DNA of 50,752 nucleotides from Bacillus stratosphericus (GCF_020524495.1 NZ_JAIVLB010000023.1:1-50752), one strand, 5' to 3'. Positions 19,842 to 29,451 are shown, counted from the stretch's first letter. Notes: a model not told the origin generated them from the letters alone. Numbers and translations are program-made.

Positions 19842-20003
19842 GTGATCCTCCTTTTCTCTTTCTTTTGTATTTCTCACTTTATTCAAAAGCGATGTTAGGG
19901 ACATGTGATCGATTGAGCACCTTCGTCGCTTTTTATGGTCCATACAAGGTAGATGAGGGATCACCTAATAAACACTGTATGCCTTTCACTAATTTACATA
20001 CAG

Positions 20004-20030
20004 AAAGCCCCGGAAAAATTCCGGGGCTTT
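20004..20030 (-). terminator. FMN-riboswitch terminator hairpin before ribE
   Basis: AAAGCCCCGG and CCGGGGCTTT form a 10-bp stem around AATTTTT, about 63 bases after the aptamer. On the minus strand it is followed by only TTTCTGT, a weak U tract, while the plus strand has a better T run. The position fits the expression platform. Confidence 0.65.
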
Positions 20031-20092
20031 GGTTTTTTTGCATTAGAAATAAAACTATGATCAACCAATATTTTTCGTTCATAGCTTTCTTT

Positions 20093-20230
20093 ATCCTTCT
20101 CCCATCCAGACTTTCACTGTCGGCTTCAGCTTCTCACTGAATCAACCGTTAATAAATTAACGGGTCACGGGCTGTAAAGCATATGCTTTATTACCGTCGG
20201 TCGGGATTTTCACCCTGCCCCGAAGGATAC
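20093..20230 (-). promoter_or_regulatory. FMN riboswitch (RFN element) controlling the rib operon
   Basis: The minus strand shows TTCGGGGCAGGGTGAAAATCCC, ACCGACGGT, a variable arm, AGCCCGTGACCCG, GAAGCCGACAGTGAAAGTCTGG and ATGGGAGAAGG: all conserved RFN blocks. It lies about 250 bases ahead of ribE and controls ribE-ribB-ribH-ribT. Confidence 0.95.
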
Positions 20231-20258
20231 AATCGATATTTAACTGTCCTTAGGGGCT

Positions 20259-20287
20259 ATTATAGCGATCCTTGTTGACAAATGCAA
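20259..20287 (-). promoter_or_regulatory. Promoter of the rib operon
   Basis: A perfect TATAAT (20264-20259) lies 17 bases downstream of TTGCAT (20287-20282) on the minus strand, placing the transcription start just ahead of the aptamer. Confidence 0.65.
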
Positions 20288-20346
20288 CAATCAAGATTTA
20301 TTTACCTGTTCCATAAAAAAAGCCTCCTTATATGATAGGAAACATG

Positions 20347-20691
20347 TCAATTAACAATTTTCACTACTTTTATAAGACCATCTATTCTTTTTTCATTACT
20401 AAAATATGCTTTGATACGATCGCCTTTCTTCAAATCGGAGACATCATCTTCAAATTTCTTTCCATTAAAAATGATCTTCGTTCCGTTTTTCGCTTGACCG
20501 TAATATTCATCTCCATCAATTTTTGTAATGGTATACTCATAGATAGTATAATCTTTATCATTATTCGTTAAGCTTTCGCCAATGGCTGTTGGCACGTCTT
20601 CAATTTTCATGCCATTCATGTATAAATAACCTGCACCTAAACAAAGCAGTAAAACAAATAAAATCCCAATTTTTAATTTAATTTTCCCCAT
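20347..20691 (-). CDS. ypuD: Small membrane-anchored protein YpuD
   Basis: Function unknown. The ATG at 20691 follows GGAGGTTCTAAAT and gives 114 residues: a basic start (MGKIKLK), one membrane helix (IGILFVLLLCLGAGYLYM), then a small extracytoplasmic beta-rich domain (YTITKIDGDEYYGQAKNG; FNGKKFEDDVSDLKKGDRI). Position directly upstream of the rib operon and general sequence match my memory of B. subtilis ypuD. Neither a catalytic motif nor a second domain is seen. Confidence 0.7.
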   Translation of the reverse strand: MGKIKLKIGILFVLLLCLGAGYLYMNGMKIEDVPTAIGESLTNNDKDYTIYEYTITKIDGDEYYGQAKNGTKIIFNGKKFEDDVSDLKKGDRIKAYFSNEKRIDGLIKVVKIVN

Positions 20692-20941
20692 ATTTAGAAC
20701 CTCCATCATCTGCACTTCTCCTATTTGTATGTTTTATTCCTTCTATTGCTGAAATAAAACCAAAAAAGCTGATTTTCAATAATGGTTACTTATATAACGA
20801 TTCAGACGGACCTTTGGTTTCCACCTTTTAATCATTACATATGATACGAATATTCGTTCTTTATTAAGAGGGTGTTCGTTAAATTTCTCCTTATAACGAC
20901 AGTAAACGACATAGACACTAAAGAAAATAGCGACTTTTCTC

Positions 20942-21174
20942 CTATACTCTTTTTTCAAGTGCAAACAAGTCTTCTTCTAAGGCCTGTGCACGTTGGACAG
21001 CTATGTCTCGACTATCGCGCACCCCCTGATTATAATAATACTTCCAATGTGATGTGTGATAAAAGGCAATACTTGAACAGTTGCCACTTCTCCAATAACT
21101 TCTTCTCTCTCATTTAAAAAAACGTTGTATTTCATCGATCATTTTCTTTTTTCTTCTGTTGTCAATGATTTCAT
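20942..21174 (-). pseudogene. Frameshifted DUF2164 gene
   Basis: Pieces of one DUF2164 protein occur in three frames on the minus strand. MKSLTTEEKRK (from ATG 21174, after GGTGGATGAT) is followed by MIDEIQRF, then LNEREEVIGEVATVQVL, HHIGS, and finally NQGVRDSRDIAVQRAQALEEDLFALEKRV as two adjoining stretches to a TAG at 20944. The pieces join if one A is added in the A run, one T is removed from the seven-T run, and one T is restored before TATAAT. The YNQGIRD...ALEEDLYALEK signature is characteristic of DUF2164 (from memory). Three single-base lesions in about 230 bases point to a dead gene, although homopolymer sequencing errors remain possible. Confidence 0.65.
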
Positions 21175-21276
21175 ATCATCCACCAGCTTTCTTTTCATTT
21201 TTGCTTGTACGATCACCAAACCAATTTTAGTATGTTCTTATATATCATAAATGGCATCTGCTGTATTCTCTCCATA

Positions 21277-21304
21277 AAGAAACACCGCAAATGCGGTGTT
21301 TCTT
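21277..21304. terminator. Terminator after ppiB
   Basis: AAGAAACACCGC and GCGGTGTTTCTT form a 12-bp stem around a four-base loop. T-rich bases follow on both strands. Confidence 0.75.
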
Positions 21305-21311
21305 TTCATTA

Positions 21312-21749
21312 TTATGCGTCGACAACTTCGACTTTTTCCATGCCTTGGCCTTGCTCCATATCAAGAACAGCCTCGATACCTGATGTTACCTTTCCAAAAA
21401 CAGTGTGCACACCGTTTAGATGTGGCTGCGGGTCATGTACGATAAAGAATTGGCTGCCGCCTGTGTCTTTACCAGCATGCGCCATTGATAATGAACCTCT
21501 TTCATGTTGATGAGGATTGCCTTCTGTTTCACATTTAATTGTGTAACCAGGACCTCCAGTTCCATTACCGTTTGGGTCGCCCCCTTGGCTTACGAAGCCT
21601 GGAATTACGCGATGGAATTTTAGTCCATCGTAAAAACCTTCATTTGCTAGCTTTTCAAAGTTTGCTACAGTTCCTGGAGCAGCCTCTGGATAAAGTTTAA
21701 ACTCAATTTTCTTTCCATTTGTTAGTTGTATGTATCCTTTTTTCGCCAT
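21312..21749 (-). CDS. ppiB: Cyclophilin-type peptidyl-prolyl isomerase
   Basis: Cytoplasmic cyclophilin that speeds proline isomerisation during folding. The 145 residues match the B. subtilis length (143). Active-site motifs: [17 protein letters not shown] with the catalytic Arg, [15 protein letters not shown] and [29 protein letters not shown] precedes the ATG. It stands alone, with its own -10 at 21784 and terminator. Confidence 0.96.
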   Translation of the reverse strand: MAKKGYIQLTNGKKIEFKLYPEAAPGTVANFEKLANEGFYDGLKFHRVIPGFVSQGGDPNGNGTGGPGYTIKCETEGNPHQHERGSLSMAHAGKDTGGSQFFIVHDPQPHLNGVHTVFGKVTSGIEAVLDMEQGQGMEKVEVVDA

Positions 21750-21783
21750 TTTTCATATTCTCCTTTCAGGTTAAACAACGCTC

Positions 21784-21789
21784 ATTATA
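21784..21789 (-). promoter_or_regulatory. Probable -10 box of ppiB
   Basis: TATAAT preceded by TGC (extended -10) on the minus strand, 35 bases before the gene. The -35 is weak. Confidence 0.45.
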
Positions 21790-21957
21790 GCACATTTTCT
21801 ATGATGTTAAACATCCCTTGCTTCTTGGTTGTTATTTATCTCTTCTTTCAATATTGATAAAATGAAAGAACCTGCTACTTTTCTCCTAAAGGAAATGATG
21901 GCAGACTGCTCAAAACGGCTTCATTTTATGGAAGATCAAAACATCTTCAAAGAAAAT

Positions 21958-21984
21958 TGAAACGTCAGACTGATTTGCTACGTC
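21958..21984 (+). promoter_or_regulatory. Sigma-M-type ECF promoter of ypuA
   Basis: TGAAAC (21958-21963) and CGTC (21981-21984) are 17 bases apart, the sigma-M pattern, 86 bases before ypuA. ypuA belongs to the sigma-M regulon in B. subtilis. The rest of the 320-base gap 21750-22070 shows nothing else I can name. Confidence 0.7.
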
Positions 21985-22070
21985 TATATGATGGAGTACG
22001 CTCAAAAGCGAGTACTCAAAAGATGAGTTTCTCTTGAAAGAGGAACGCTTTCGAATTGAAGGAGGTCAAC

Positions 22071-22955
22071 ATGTTTAAAAAAACGATGCTTGGTATGATG
22101 GCAGCGCTCCTTTTACTGATAGGTGCGCCAAAAGTCAGCTTAGCGGATGCAGCTGTCGGCGATGTCATCGTCACACTCGGGCAAGACTTAACACCGGCTG
22201 ATCGCCAGAAGGTGCTTGACGAGTTGAATCCACCTGAAAATGCGACAAAAATTGAAGTAACCAATAAAGAAGAGCACGAATATTTAGGAAAGTATATCCC
22301 TCGTTCTCAAATCGGGACTAGAGCATTATCATCTTCATCCATCACAATTCAAAAATCAGGTACTGGTCTGACTGTGGATACACATAACATTAAGACCATT
22401 ACAGATGAGATGTATTTAAATGCTTTAATGACAGCAGGTGTCAAAGACGCGAAGGTTGTCGTAACTGCCCCGTTTGAGGTATCTGGTACAGCAGCGCTGA
22501 CTGGTTTATTAAAAGCCTATGAAGTCTCAAGCGACAAAGCCATTCCAGAAGATGTGAAGCAGGTCGCAAACGAAGAGCTTGTGACAACATCTAAATTAGG
22601 TGACTCCATTGGGAAAGACAATGCATCTGCCCTCATTGCAAAAATCAAAGATGACATTGCGAAAAACGGTGTCCCTAAAACAACAAAAGAAGTGGAAGAA
22701 AAAGTGGATCAGGCTGCGTCTGATTTGAACTTAAGTCTGACGCAAGAACAAAAAGATCAGCTTGTCTCTCTATTCGATAAAATGAAGAACATCAATATCG
22801 ATTGGAAAGAAGTTGGATCCCAAATCGATAAAGCAAAAGACAAGATTACGAAATTCATAGAATCTGATGAAGGGAAAAACCTTTTACAAAAGATTTGGGA
22901 CTTCTTTGTCTCGATTTGGAACGCAATTGTATCTGTATTTACTGGTGGAAAATAA
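22071..22955 (+). CDS. ypuA: Secreted DUF1002 protein YpuA
   Basis: Envelope protein of unknown biochemical role, expected in the sigma-M cell-wall stress response. The ATG at 22071 follows AAGGAGGTCAAC and gives 294 residues. A signal peptide (about 1-26, ending VSLADAA) leads into the DUF1002 domain (VGDVIVTLGQDLTPADRQKV; YLNALMTAGVKDAKVVVTAP), a lysine-rich helical part and a C-terminal hydrophobic helix (IWDFFVSIWNAIVSVF) that may hold it to the membrane. Monocistronic. Confidence 0.92.
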   Translation: MFKKTMLGMMAALLLLIGAPKVSLADAAVGDVIVTLGQDLTPADRQKVLDELNPPENATKIEVTNKEEHEYLGKYIPRSQIGTRALSSSSITIQKSGTGLTVDTHNIKTITDEMYLNALMTAGVKDAKVVVTAPFEVSGTAALTGLLKAYEVSSDKAIPEDVKQVANEELVTTSKLGDSIGKDNASALIAKIKDDIAKNGVPKTTKEVEEKVDQAASDLNLSLTQEQKDQLVSLFDKMKNINIDWKEVGSQIDKAKDKITKFIESDEGKNLLQKIWDFFVSIWNAIVSVFTGGK

Positions 22956-22966
22956 TTCTCATAAAA

Positions 22967-22998
22967 AGAAAGCTGCCTGATGATCTGGCAGCTTTCTT
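22967..22998. terminator. Bidirectional terminator between ypuA and lysA
   Basis: AAGAAAGCTGCC and GGCAGCTTTCTT form a 12-bp perfect stem around nine bases. The lysA stop codon lies in the right arm. Confidence 0.85.
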
Positions 22999-24322
22999 AA
23001 GTAGATGATTTCACTTTTGATTGATAAGGTAAATCAAGCTTGACAATGTCCTCATATGTTTCACGCTCAACCACAAGCTGAGCTTCCCCATCTTCTACAA
23101 ACACGACAGCCGGGCGCGGGAGACGGTTATAGTTGTTTGACATACTATAGCCGTAAGCGCCTGTACAAAAGACAGCTAGTAAGTCTCCCTGTGATAACTC
23201 TGGCAAGTCAATATCCCAAATGAGCATATCTCCGCTTTCACAGCATTTCCCTGCAATTGAAACAGTTTGATCATGTTTTTGACTCATTTTATTAGCACTT
23301 GCAGCTTCGTATTTCGCTTGATATAAAGCTGGACGAATGTTGTCACTCATTCCCCCGTCAATAGCTACATAATCACGAATTCCAGGTACATGTTTTGAAG
23401 AGCCGATCGTATACAGAGTTGTCCCTGCATCGCCAACAAGAGAGCGGCCTGGCTCAATCCAAATTTCCGGCATCTCAAACTCGTAGCGGACTACGTTCTC
23501 TTTGACAGCTTGAATAATTTTCTCAACGTATTTTGTCGCAGGTAGTGGTTCGTCCTCTGCTGTATAACGGATTCCAAAGCCACCGCCTAAGTTTAACACC
23601 GTGGAAATAAAGCCAAATGATTCTCTCCATTCATCCAGCTTCATAAAAATTTTATCTGCTGCAAGGACAAAACCAGTCGTATCAAAGATTTGCGAGCCTA
23701 TATGGCAATGGACACCTAGAAGCTGGATTACTTCTGATCCAAGCATCTGTTTCACCGCTTCGTCTGCTTGTCCATTATGAAGATCAAAGCCAAATTTTGA
23801 ATCCTCTTGGCCTGTCGTAATGTAATCATGAGTATGCGCCTCGACACCTGGCGTAATACGGAGCAGCACTTTCACCTTTTTTGACAGCTCTTGACCAAGC
23901 TGCTCAATGAGCTTCATTTCATAGAAATTATCAACCACAATACAGCCGATCCCATGCTCTAATGCCATCTTTAATTCTTCTCTACTTTTGTTGTTGCCAT
24001 GAAAATGAATTTTATCTACTGGAAATCCGGCGCAAATAGCTGTGTGCAGCTCGCCGCCTGATACGACATCAAGTGATAATCCTTCTTCTTTGGCAAGCTG
24101 AAACATTGCAATGGAAGAAAATGCTTTACTCGCATATGCCACCTGTGCCGTTAATTCTTCTTCAATAAACGCTTTCTGGAAGCTTTTTGCGCGCTCCCGT
24201 ATTAAAGCCACATCATATACATAAAGTGGTGTCCCATACGTTTCAGCTAAAGAAACGGCATCAACACCACCAATTTCTAAATGACCGAGTTCATTTTGTC
24301 TGCAAGTGCCGTGTAAATACAA
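22997..24322 (-). CDS. lysA: Diaminopimelate decarboxylase
   Basis: LysA makes L-lysine from meso-diaminopimelate with pyridoxal phosphate. I choose the TTG at 24322 (AAGAGGGAATGACA upstream) because the next residues YLHGT.RQN mirror the B. subtilis start; the ATG six bases earlier touches the binding site. The 441-residue protein has PLP Lys66 (AYASKAFS), the barrel motifs HFHGNNKS, HIGSQIFD and GGGFGIRY, and the dimer-interface Cys in CCESGDML. It follows spoVAF after a terminator. Confidence 0.96.
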   Translation of the reverse strand: MYLHGTCRQNELGHLEIGGVDAVSLAETYGTPLYVYDVALIRERAKSFQKAFIEEELTAQVAYASKAFSSIAMFQLAKEEGLSLDVVSGGELHTAICAGFPVDKIHFHGNNKSREELKMALEHGIGCIVVDNFYEMKLIEQLGQELSKKVKVLLRITPGVEAHTHDYITTGQEDSKFGFDLHNGQADEAVKQMLGSEVIQLLGVHCHIGSQIFDTTGFVLAADKIFMKLDEWRESFGFISTVLNLGGGFGIRYTAEDEPLPATKYVEKIIQAVKENVVRYEFEMPEIWIEPGRSLVGDAGTTLYTIGSSKHVPGIRDYVAIDGGMSDNIRPALYQAKYEAASANKMSQKHDQTVSIAGKCCESGDMLIWDIDLPELSQGDLLAVFCTGAYGYSMSNNYNRLPRPAVVFVEDGEAQLVVERETYEDIVKLDLPYQSKVKSST

Positions 24323-24351
24323 TGTCATTCCCTCTTTCTCTGCCTCGGCTG

Positions 24352-24378
24352 AAAAAAGACAGCTGCGTGAGCTGCCTT
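24352..24378 (-). terminator. Terminator between spoVAF and lysA
   Basis: GGCAGCT-CACGC-AGCTGTC, with one G-U pair, followed by TTTTTT on the minus strand. Confidence 0.8.
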
Positions 24379-24437
24379 TTGCCGTTTCTCAAAGTTAAAA
24401 ATACAATATCACAATCTTCAGCCACTTTCAATGAACG

Positions 24438-25910
24438 TTAAGAATTTGGCGGAATTTTTGATCTGTTTTGAGGGTGAACGATGCTTGGCCTTACTTTGGA
24501 GCCAGGAACAGAAGTCCGAATCAGCACTTGCCACAAAGCTTTTCCATTAAAAGGAATGAACGGCCACATATATGGCGTCTGCAATGAACGAATGGATGTT
24601 AAATAAATAATTAACAACGTAAAACCAATGATGAGTCCATTCAGTTTAAAGATCGCCACTAGTGCTAATATGATCAGTCGTATGATTTTATTGGCGACAC
24701 TTAACTCATAGCTAGGAGTGGTAAATGTGCCGATTGCTGCTAGTGAGACGTATAAAATGACCTCTGGTGTAAATAAACCAACATCAATGGCAATTTGTCC
24801 AATTAAAACGGCTGCAATTAACCCCATGGCGGTCGATAGTGCTGTTGGTGTATGAATCGCTGCCATCCTTAAAAATTCCACCCCAAAATCAGCAAGGAAT
24901 ACTTGGAGAATGACAGGAATACGAGAAGGTTTATTCAACCCAATATATTTTAAATTGTCAGGTAACAGATTTGGTTCTAGGATAAAAAGAAACCAAATCG
25001 GCAAAAGGAAGGTAGAACATAATATTCCTAAAAAACGCACCCACCTTAAAAAAGTGCCCACTGCTGGTGCTTGGCGATATTCTTCTGCATGCTGAACATG
25101 GTGAAAAATAGTGGTCGGTGTAATGATGACACTAGGGGATGTATCTGTAATGATGATAACATGTCCTTCTAGAATATGGTTAGCTGCTACATCTGGTCGC
25201 TCGGTATACCGCACAAGTGGAAAAGGGTTATACCCTTGCTTAATAATAAATTCTTCAATCGTTTTATCAGACATCGTCAGTCCATCTACTTTGATCCCTG
25301 ATACTTCTTTTTCAATAATATTCACAAGATCTGGGTCTGCAATATCTTCAATGTAACAAACACATACATCTGCTTTTGAACGTTCGCCTACTTTGAGCAT
25401 TTTGTATCGCAGTTTTTCATCTCGCACTCTTCTTCGAATGAGTGCTGTATTTACATTTATGTTTTCAACAAATCCGTCTCTCGCCCCTCTGACAATCTTT
25501 TCTGTATCCGGCTCCTCTGGCATTCTGCCAGGATAGCTCCTGACGTCAATGATAAATGCGTAGTTTTCCCCTTCTACGATGACTGCAACAAGCCCTGACA
25601 GCACTTGATCCACAGCTTCATCAAGCGTGTCGACTTTTGAGACTTCTTGATTGACAAGACGGTTCTCTACTACACGTGCGATGTGATCTGATTCTGGTTC
25701 GTTGTCATTGATTTCAATCAGTTCTTTTAATAAATAGATGACATGCTGTGTATCATACAAACCGTTTACATAGTAAAGTTGTATTTCCTGATCATGTATA
25801 TAAATTTTTCGAACGCCAAGGTCAAAGCTGAGACCCATGCCGACATTTTCCTTGAAGTAATTTTCATTTTTCTTCGGATCTCGGTACACGTTTACTTTGT
25901 CTTTCTTCAT
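24438..25910 (-). CDS. spoVAF: Stage V sporulation protein AF (GerA family)
   Basis: SpoVAF resembles the A subunits of spore germinant receptors and sits in the inner spore membrane, where it modulates germination. The 490-residue protein has a long soluble N-terminal domain and five or six membrane segments in the last 200 residues ([58 protein letters not shown]). The ATG at 25910 has GAGGAG eight bases upstream; the GTG at 25919 is too close to it. It overlaps spoVAEA by 47 bases and is the last gene of the spoVA operon. Confidence 0.95.
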   Translation of the reverse strand: MKKDKVNVYRDPKKNENYFKENVGMGLSFDLGVRKIYIHDQEIQLYYVNGLYDTQHVIYLLKELIEINDNEPESDHIARVVENRLVNQEVSKVDTLDEAVDQVLSGLVAVIVEGENYAFIIDVRSYPGRMPEEPDTEKIVRGARDGFVENINVNTALIRRRVRDEKLRYKMLKVGERSKADVCVCYIEDIADPDLVNIIEKEVSGIKVDGLTMSDKTIEEFIIKQGYNPFPLVRYTERPDVAANHILEGHVIIITDTSPSVIITPTTIFHHVQHAEEYRQAPAVGTFLRWVRFLGILCSTFLLPIWFLFILEPNLLPDNLKYIGLNKPSRIPVILQVFLADFGVEFLRMAAIHTPTALSTAMGLIAAVLIGQIAIDVGLFTPEVILYVSLAAIGTFTTPSYELSVANKIIRLIILALVAIFKLNGLIIGFTLLIIYLTSIRSLQTPYMWPFIPFNGKALWQVLIRTSVPGSKVRPSIVHPQNRSKIPPNS

Positions 25911-26472
25911 GGAAGCCACTCCTCTCTAATATTAATTCAACTGCTTTCATTGTGATTGGAGATCCTTTGCTTAGATCATCTTTCCGTCCCATCTTGCCAA
26001 TATCTCCAATCCCAACAACAAACGGAAGATGGAGTGAGTCGAGACAATATACCGTATCCCCGCTCATTTTATGAGGCTCCATTTCTGGAAGTCCATGTTT
26101 GTCCACACCGTATTCTGTCAGTTCACCTTCCCGGTCAATAGAGACATGTACCTTTGTCCATTCGGCTTGATGCGTCTTTGATGCAACTGCAATGGCTCCA
26201 ATCACTTCGATTTCGGGGTGGCGTGCTACATACTTCATAGCCGTCTCCCCTGTTCCTTCACCTGTTAGACCAGAATCATCAAACATGACAAACACCGGAT
26301 CAGACGGCGTCTTTAAAATCATCTGTACAAGTTCAGGTCCTGTTCGTTTGCTCGGATTCCCTTTTGAGCTAGAAATACATCTTCCACCGACTTTTTTTGC
26401 GGCAAGTTCAATGGTCTTGGCAGCATATATATCTCCGTCTGTCACTAAAATGACTTTACGTCTTTTCCCCAT
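25864..26472 (-). CDS. spoVAEA: Stage V sporulation protein AEA
   Basis: Soluble member of the SpoVA set; B. subtilis SpoVAEa is linked to the DPA channel and SpoVAF. The 202-residue protein starts [19 protein letters not shown], has a Rossmann-like fold ([19 protein letters not shown]) and a charged C-terminus. AAAGGAT precedes the ATG. It lies six bases after spoVAEB. Confidence 0.94.
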   Translation of the reverse strand: MGKRRKVILVTDGDIYAAKTIELAAKKVGGRCISSSKGNPSKRTGPELVQMILKTPSDPVFVMFDDSGLTGEGTGETAMKYVARHPEIEVIGAIAVASKTHQAEWTKVHVSIDREGELTEYGVDKHGLPEMEPHKMSGDTVYCLDSLHLPFVVGIGDIGKMGRKDDLSKGSPITMKAVELILERSGFHEERQSKRVPRSEEK

Positions 26473-26478
26473 ATGAAG

Positions 26479-26829
26479 TTATCCTTTCGGTTTAAATATA
26501 AGTGCGACAAGAAATGAGAATAAAATCGCAGCTGATATTCCAGCAGAGGTTAATTCAAAAATACCGATCCCGATTCCGATGAATCCGTGTACATCTGCCT
26601 GGTGCATCGCCCCATGAAGCAGGCTATGACCAAAGCTAACGATAGGAACGGTAGCACCCGCACCTGCAAAATCAATAAATTTATCATAAATACCAAACCC
26701 GTCTAATATAGTTCCCGCCACAACAAAGGTGGTCATGACATGTGCAGGCGTGAGTTTGAGTACGTCCAATAAAAGCTGTCCGATGACGCAAATAAGTCCG
26801 CCTGCAACAAAAGCGATAAGATAATCCAT
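26479..26829 (-). CDS. spoVAEB: Stage V sporulation protein AEB
   Basis: Small polytopic membrane subunit of the SpoVA channel that moves calcium dipicolinate into and out of the spore. The 116 residues consist of three to four helices ([39 protein letters not shown]). The motif FAGAGATVP recurs as FAGAGSAVP in SpoVAC, showing paralogy within the operon. ATG and the spoVAD stop share one base. Confidence 0.95.
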   Translation of the reverse strand: MDYLIAFVAGGLICVIGQLLLDVLKLTPAHVMTTFVVAGTILDGFGIYDKFIDFAGAGATVPIVSFGHSLLHGAMHQADVHGFIGIGIGIFELTSAGISAAILFSFLVALIFKPKG

Positions 26830-27845
26830 TAGCTTTCTCCTCCTGCACGTTCAAATACGACACCATGTGCAATGGTTGGAATGGTCTCTTTTTGCTGGAC
26901 CATCATCGGGCTAAGAAGCGCCCCAGTTGCCACAACCAATACTCTTTGCAAATTCCCAGCTTTCATTTCTTGAAAGATGTGACTGAACGTCACAACAGCT
27001 GAACAAGCACATCCGCTGCCTCCAGCGAACACATTTTGATCAGGTGTATAGATGATTAAGCCGCAATCATCGTGCTTTCGGCCAAGCTGAATGCCATCTT
27101 CTTTGAGAAGATCCTTTAAAATCGGTGAGCCAATGCCTGATAGATCACCTGTTAAAATAAGATCGTACTCATCAACCGTTCTGCCTAAGTCTCCTAAGTG
27201 CTGCTTAATGGTGTCTGCTGCTGCCGGTGCCATTGCCGATCCCATGTCAAATGGGTCTGTGATCCCAAGATCCATGACTCGTCCAACGGTTGCGCTTGTA
27301 ATTTGAATTTGAGAGGGCTCTTCGCTGATGATCACGGCCCCGCTCCCAGTCACTGTACTTGTCGCTGTATCTGGTTTTTGTCCACCGTATTCTGTCGGAT
27401 TACGAAATTGACGCTCTGCTGTCGCATTATGACTACTGGTAGCAGCGATGGCTCTTTTTGCAAAACCACCATCTACTAATGCTGAGGCAATCGCAACCGA
27501 CTCCATTGATGTGGAGCAAGCCCCAAATAAGCAAAGAAACGGGATCTTCAATTCTCTTGCCACATAGTTTGCTGTGACGTTTTGATTCAGTAAATCTCCT
27601 GCTAACAATAGATCAATATCGCTTTTTTGCAAATTTGCTTTTGAAAGAGCAGATGATATCGCATCATCCATGAGCTGTCTTTCAGCCATTTCCCAGTTCT
27701 TTTGATAACAGTGCATTTCATCATATGTCTTATCAATTAAATGACCAATCGGGCCTTCTTTTTCTTTCGGACCTGCAGCTGTTCCTTCTGCATTGACATA
27801 AAGCTTGTGCTCAAATACCCAAGATTGTTTACCTGTTAATTTCAC
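26829..27845 (-). CDS. spoVAD: Stage V sporulation protein AD (dipicolinate binding)
   Basis: Thiolase-fold protein that binds dipicolinic acid for uptake into the forespore. The 338-residue sequence has a thiolase-like Cys in [11 protein letters not shown] (about residue 109), [11 protein letters not shown] and [11 protein letters not shown]. The start is a GTG after AGGAGGAATGAAAC. It lies 12 bases after spoVAC. Confidence 0.96.
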   Translation of the reverse strand: MKLTGKQSWVFEHKLYVNAEGTAAGPKEKEGPIGHLIDKTYDEMHCYQKNWEMAERQLMDDAISSALSKANLQKSDIDLLLAGDLLNQNVTANYVARELKIPFLCLFGACSTSMESVAIASALVDGGFAKRAIAATSSHNATAERQFRNPTEYGGQKPDTATSTVTGSGAVIISEEPSQIQITSATVGRVMDLGITDPFDMGSAMAPAAADTIKQHLGDLGRTVDEYDLILTGDLSGIGSPILKDLLKEDGIQLGRKHDDCGLIIYTPDQNVFAGGSGCACSAVVTFSHIFQEMKAGNLQRVLVVATGALLSPMMVQQKETIPTIAHGVVFERAGGES

Positions 27846-27857
27846 GTTTCATTCCTC

Positions 27858-28310
27858 CTACGAAAACATCTTTTCCAAGAAGTATCGAATGATTCCTACG
27901 ATATATGCAGAAACGACACCAAAAACAATGACGTTCCCAGCGAGCTTAAACATGTTCGTGGCAACACCTAAAACAAGCCCTTCACTTTTATGCTCAAGAG
28001 CAGCACTTGTCATACTGTTAGCAAAACCTGTGACCGGAACAGCTGAACCCGCTCCAGCAAACTGACCGATTCTATCGTAAATACCAATACCAGTTAAAAT
28101 GGAAGAAAATAAGATGAGGGTCGCCACCGTCGGATTCCCAGCTGTATTTTCATTAAAATCAAAAAAGTGAATATAGAAGTTTTGCAATCCCTCGCCTATA
28201 GTACAAATCAAACCCCCAACAAGAAAAGCCTTGATGCAGTTGAGTACATAAGGAGGTTTGGGTTGATATGTTTTTACCTTAGATGGATAGTTCTCTTTTA
28301 AACTTGACAC
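27858..28310 (-). CDS. spoVAC: Stage V sporulation protein AC
   Basis: Membrane subunit of the SpoVA channel; in B. subtilis SpoVAC behaves as a mechanosensitive channel that releases DPA. The 150-residue protein has a charged N-terminus and helices such as AFLVGGLICTIGEGLQNFYI plus IGQFAGAGSAVPVTGFANS. The GTG start follows TTGGAGGGAACAACAC. Confidence 0.95.
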   Translation of the reverse strand: MSSLKENYPSKVKTYQPKPPYVLNCIKAFLVGGLICTIGEGLQNFYIHFFDFNENTAGNPTVATLILFSSILTGIGIYDRIGQFAGAGSAVPVTGFANSMTSAALEHKSEGLVLGVATNMFKLAGNVIVFGVVSAYIVGIIRYFLEKMFS

Positions 28311-28331
28311 GTGTTGTTCCCTCCAAATTTG

Positions 28332-28748
28332 TTAAATATAAATAAGCCAATGAAATAGTGAACCAAACACCTTTCCTAAAACGATGGCCATGAGCAGTAA
28401 AACAATTTTTCCGTCCATTCCAATTCTTTTTGTTAAGATAGGAAGTACATTTAAAACTTCAGTCAAAGCGGCTGCAAGCATTCCAACGAAGATGCCGGAT
28501 AAAAGTCCGATCGGAAGAGTCAGCCATTTGGATAAATGCAAATGACTTAGACTTAAGGTCCCCCAGCCGCCAACAACCGCACCACAGATGACAGCCGCCT
28601 CGTACCCTTGTATGAAGCGCTGCGTTTTGGTTAATTGCATTAATCGAGGTATAATCCCAAGGACTGTTAGAAATGCCACAAATCCAGCCCCTACCGTTAA
28701 ACCGCCGCCAAGCCCAACGAACACAACAAATAGCCACTTACCGATCAT
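28332..28748 (-). CDS. spoVAB: Stage V sporulation protein AB
   Basis: Polytopic membrane protein of the spoVA operon, needed for DPA loading. The 138 residues hold about four helices ([57 protein letters not shown]). The ATG overlaps the spoVAA stop by 11 bases. Confidence 0.93.
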   Translation of the reverse strand: MIGKWLFVVFVGLGGGLTVGAGFVAFLTVLGIIPRLMQLTKTQRFIQGYEAAVICGAVVGGWGTLSLSHLHLSKWLTLPIGLLSGIFVGMLAAALTEVLNVLPILTKRIGMDGKIVLLLMAIVLGKVFGSLFHWLIYI

Positions 28749-29358
28749 GGATATCTTTCAATGTTTCTTTATTTTCCCTGAGCGCAACATAATGATCGAG
28801 ATCGAGCTGGTATTTAAACATTTCCACTTCTAGCGGACTTGGTTCTTCATTTAAACGCTTTTTAAATACATGATTAAAAAATAAAATCATGCCAAAACCT
28901 AGTCCAAAGCTATATGGAATTTGTAATAAATAAGGATGCTCAACCGTTTTTCCAGTGATCATTTCATATAGGCGAATATGAACAATCCGCATACTGACAT
29001 CCTCGTGGAAATTCATGATGGCGAGGGCCGCTCCAACAAATAATAGGAGCCATACAAACACAAATAAAATGGGAGAAAGCTGACGTTTGCCTGTGTCAAT
29101 TTCTACAATGGCCTCAGAGCCTCCGACGGTTTGAATATCGATGTCTGGCCACGTATTTTTGATCGTTTTGATCACATGCATGATATCTAAAACCACGATG
29201 TGACGATCCTTTTGGCTAACATGATACATCGGCATTTTTCTCAGCTTTTGTACAGCAAACTCATCACCATTGATTTGAGCGATATCCTTTAAATAAATGA
29301 GCTGATCATTACCGGTCTTGATTCGATGGCGCAGCCGAATAAAGATTTGTCCATCCAT
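28738..29358 (-). CDS. spoVAA: Stage V sporulation protein AA
   Basis: First gene of the spoVA operon. The ATG at 29358, eight bases after AGGAAG, gives 206 residues, the B. subtilis length; a GTG at 29367 is the alternative. The soluble N-terminal half ([10 protein letters not shown]) is followed by two membrane helices ([35 protein letters not shown]) and a charged tail. Confidence 0.94.
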   Translation of the reverse strand: MDGQIFIRLRHRIKTGNDQLIYLKDIAQINGDEFAVQKLRKMPMYHVSQKDRHIVVLDIMHVIKTIKNTWPDIDIQTVGGSEAIVEIDTGKRQLSPILFVFVWLLLFVGAALAIMNFHEDVSMRIVHIRLYEMITGKTVEHPYLLQIPYSFGLGFGMILFFNHVFKKRLNEEPSPLEVEMFKYQLDLDHYVALRENKETLKDIHDR

Positions 29359-29389
29359 CCAAGTCACTTCCTATACGATGGGTTAAAAA

Positions 29390-29418
29390 TAGTATGTGGT
29401 GAAAAATGGCTATCATAC
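29390..29418 (-). promoter_or_regulatory. Sigma-G promoter of the spoVA operon
   Basis: On the minus strand GTATG (29418-29414) and a perfect CATACTA (29396-29390) are 17 bases apart, 32 bases before spoVAA. This matches the sigma-G consensus, and spoVA is a sigma-G operon in B. subtilis. Confidence 0.7.
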
Positions 29419-29451
29419 TGAAGAAACTTGATTTACCGGTAATTACCACAC

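Noticed and set aside
19842..19964. 41-codon extension of ribE, considered as a remnant of ribD
   Set aside because: The residues (MSLTSLLNKVRNTKERE) do not match any RibD segment I know, and there is no binding site; treated as leader.
20776..20964. 62-codon minus-strand frame
   Set aside because: No binding site and no recognisable features; it overlaps the end of the DUF2164 remnant in a different frame.
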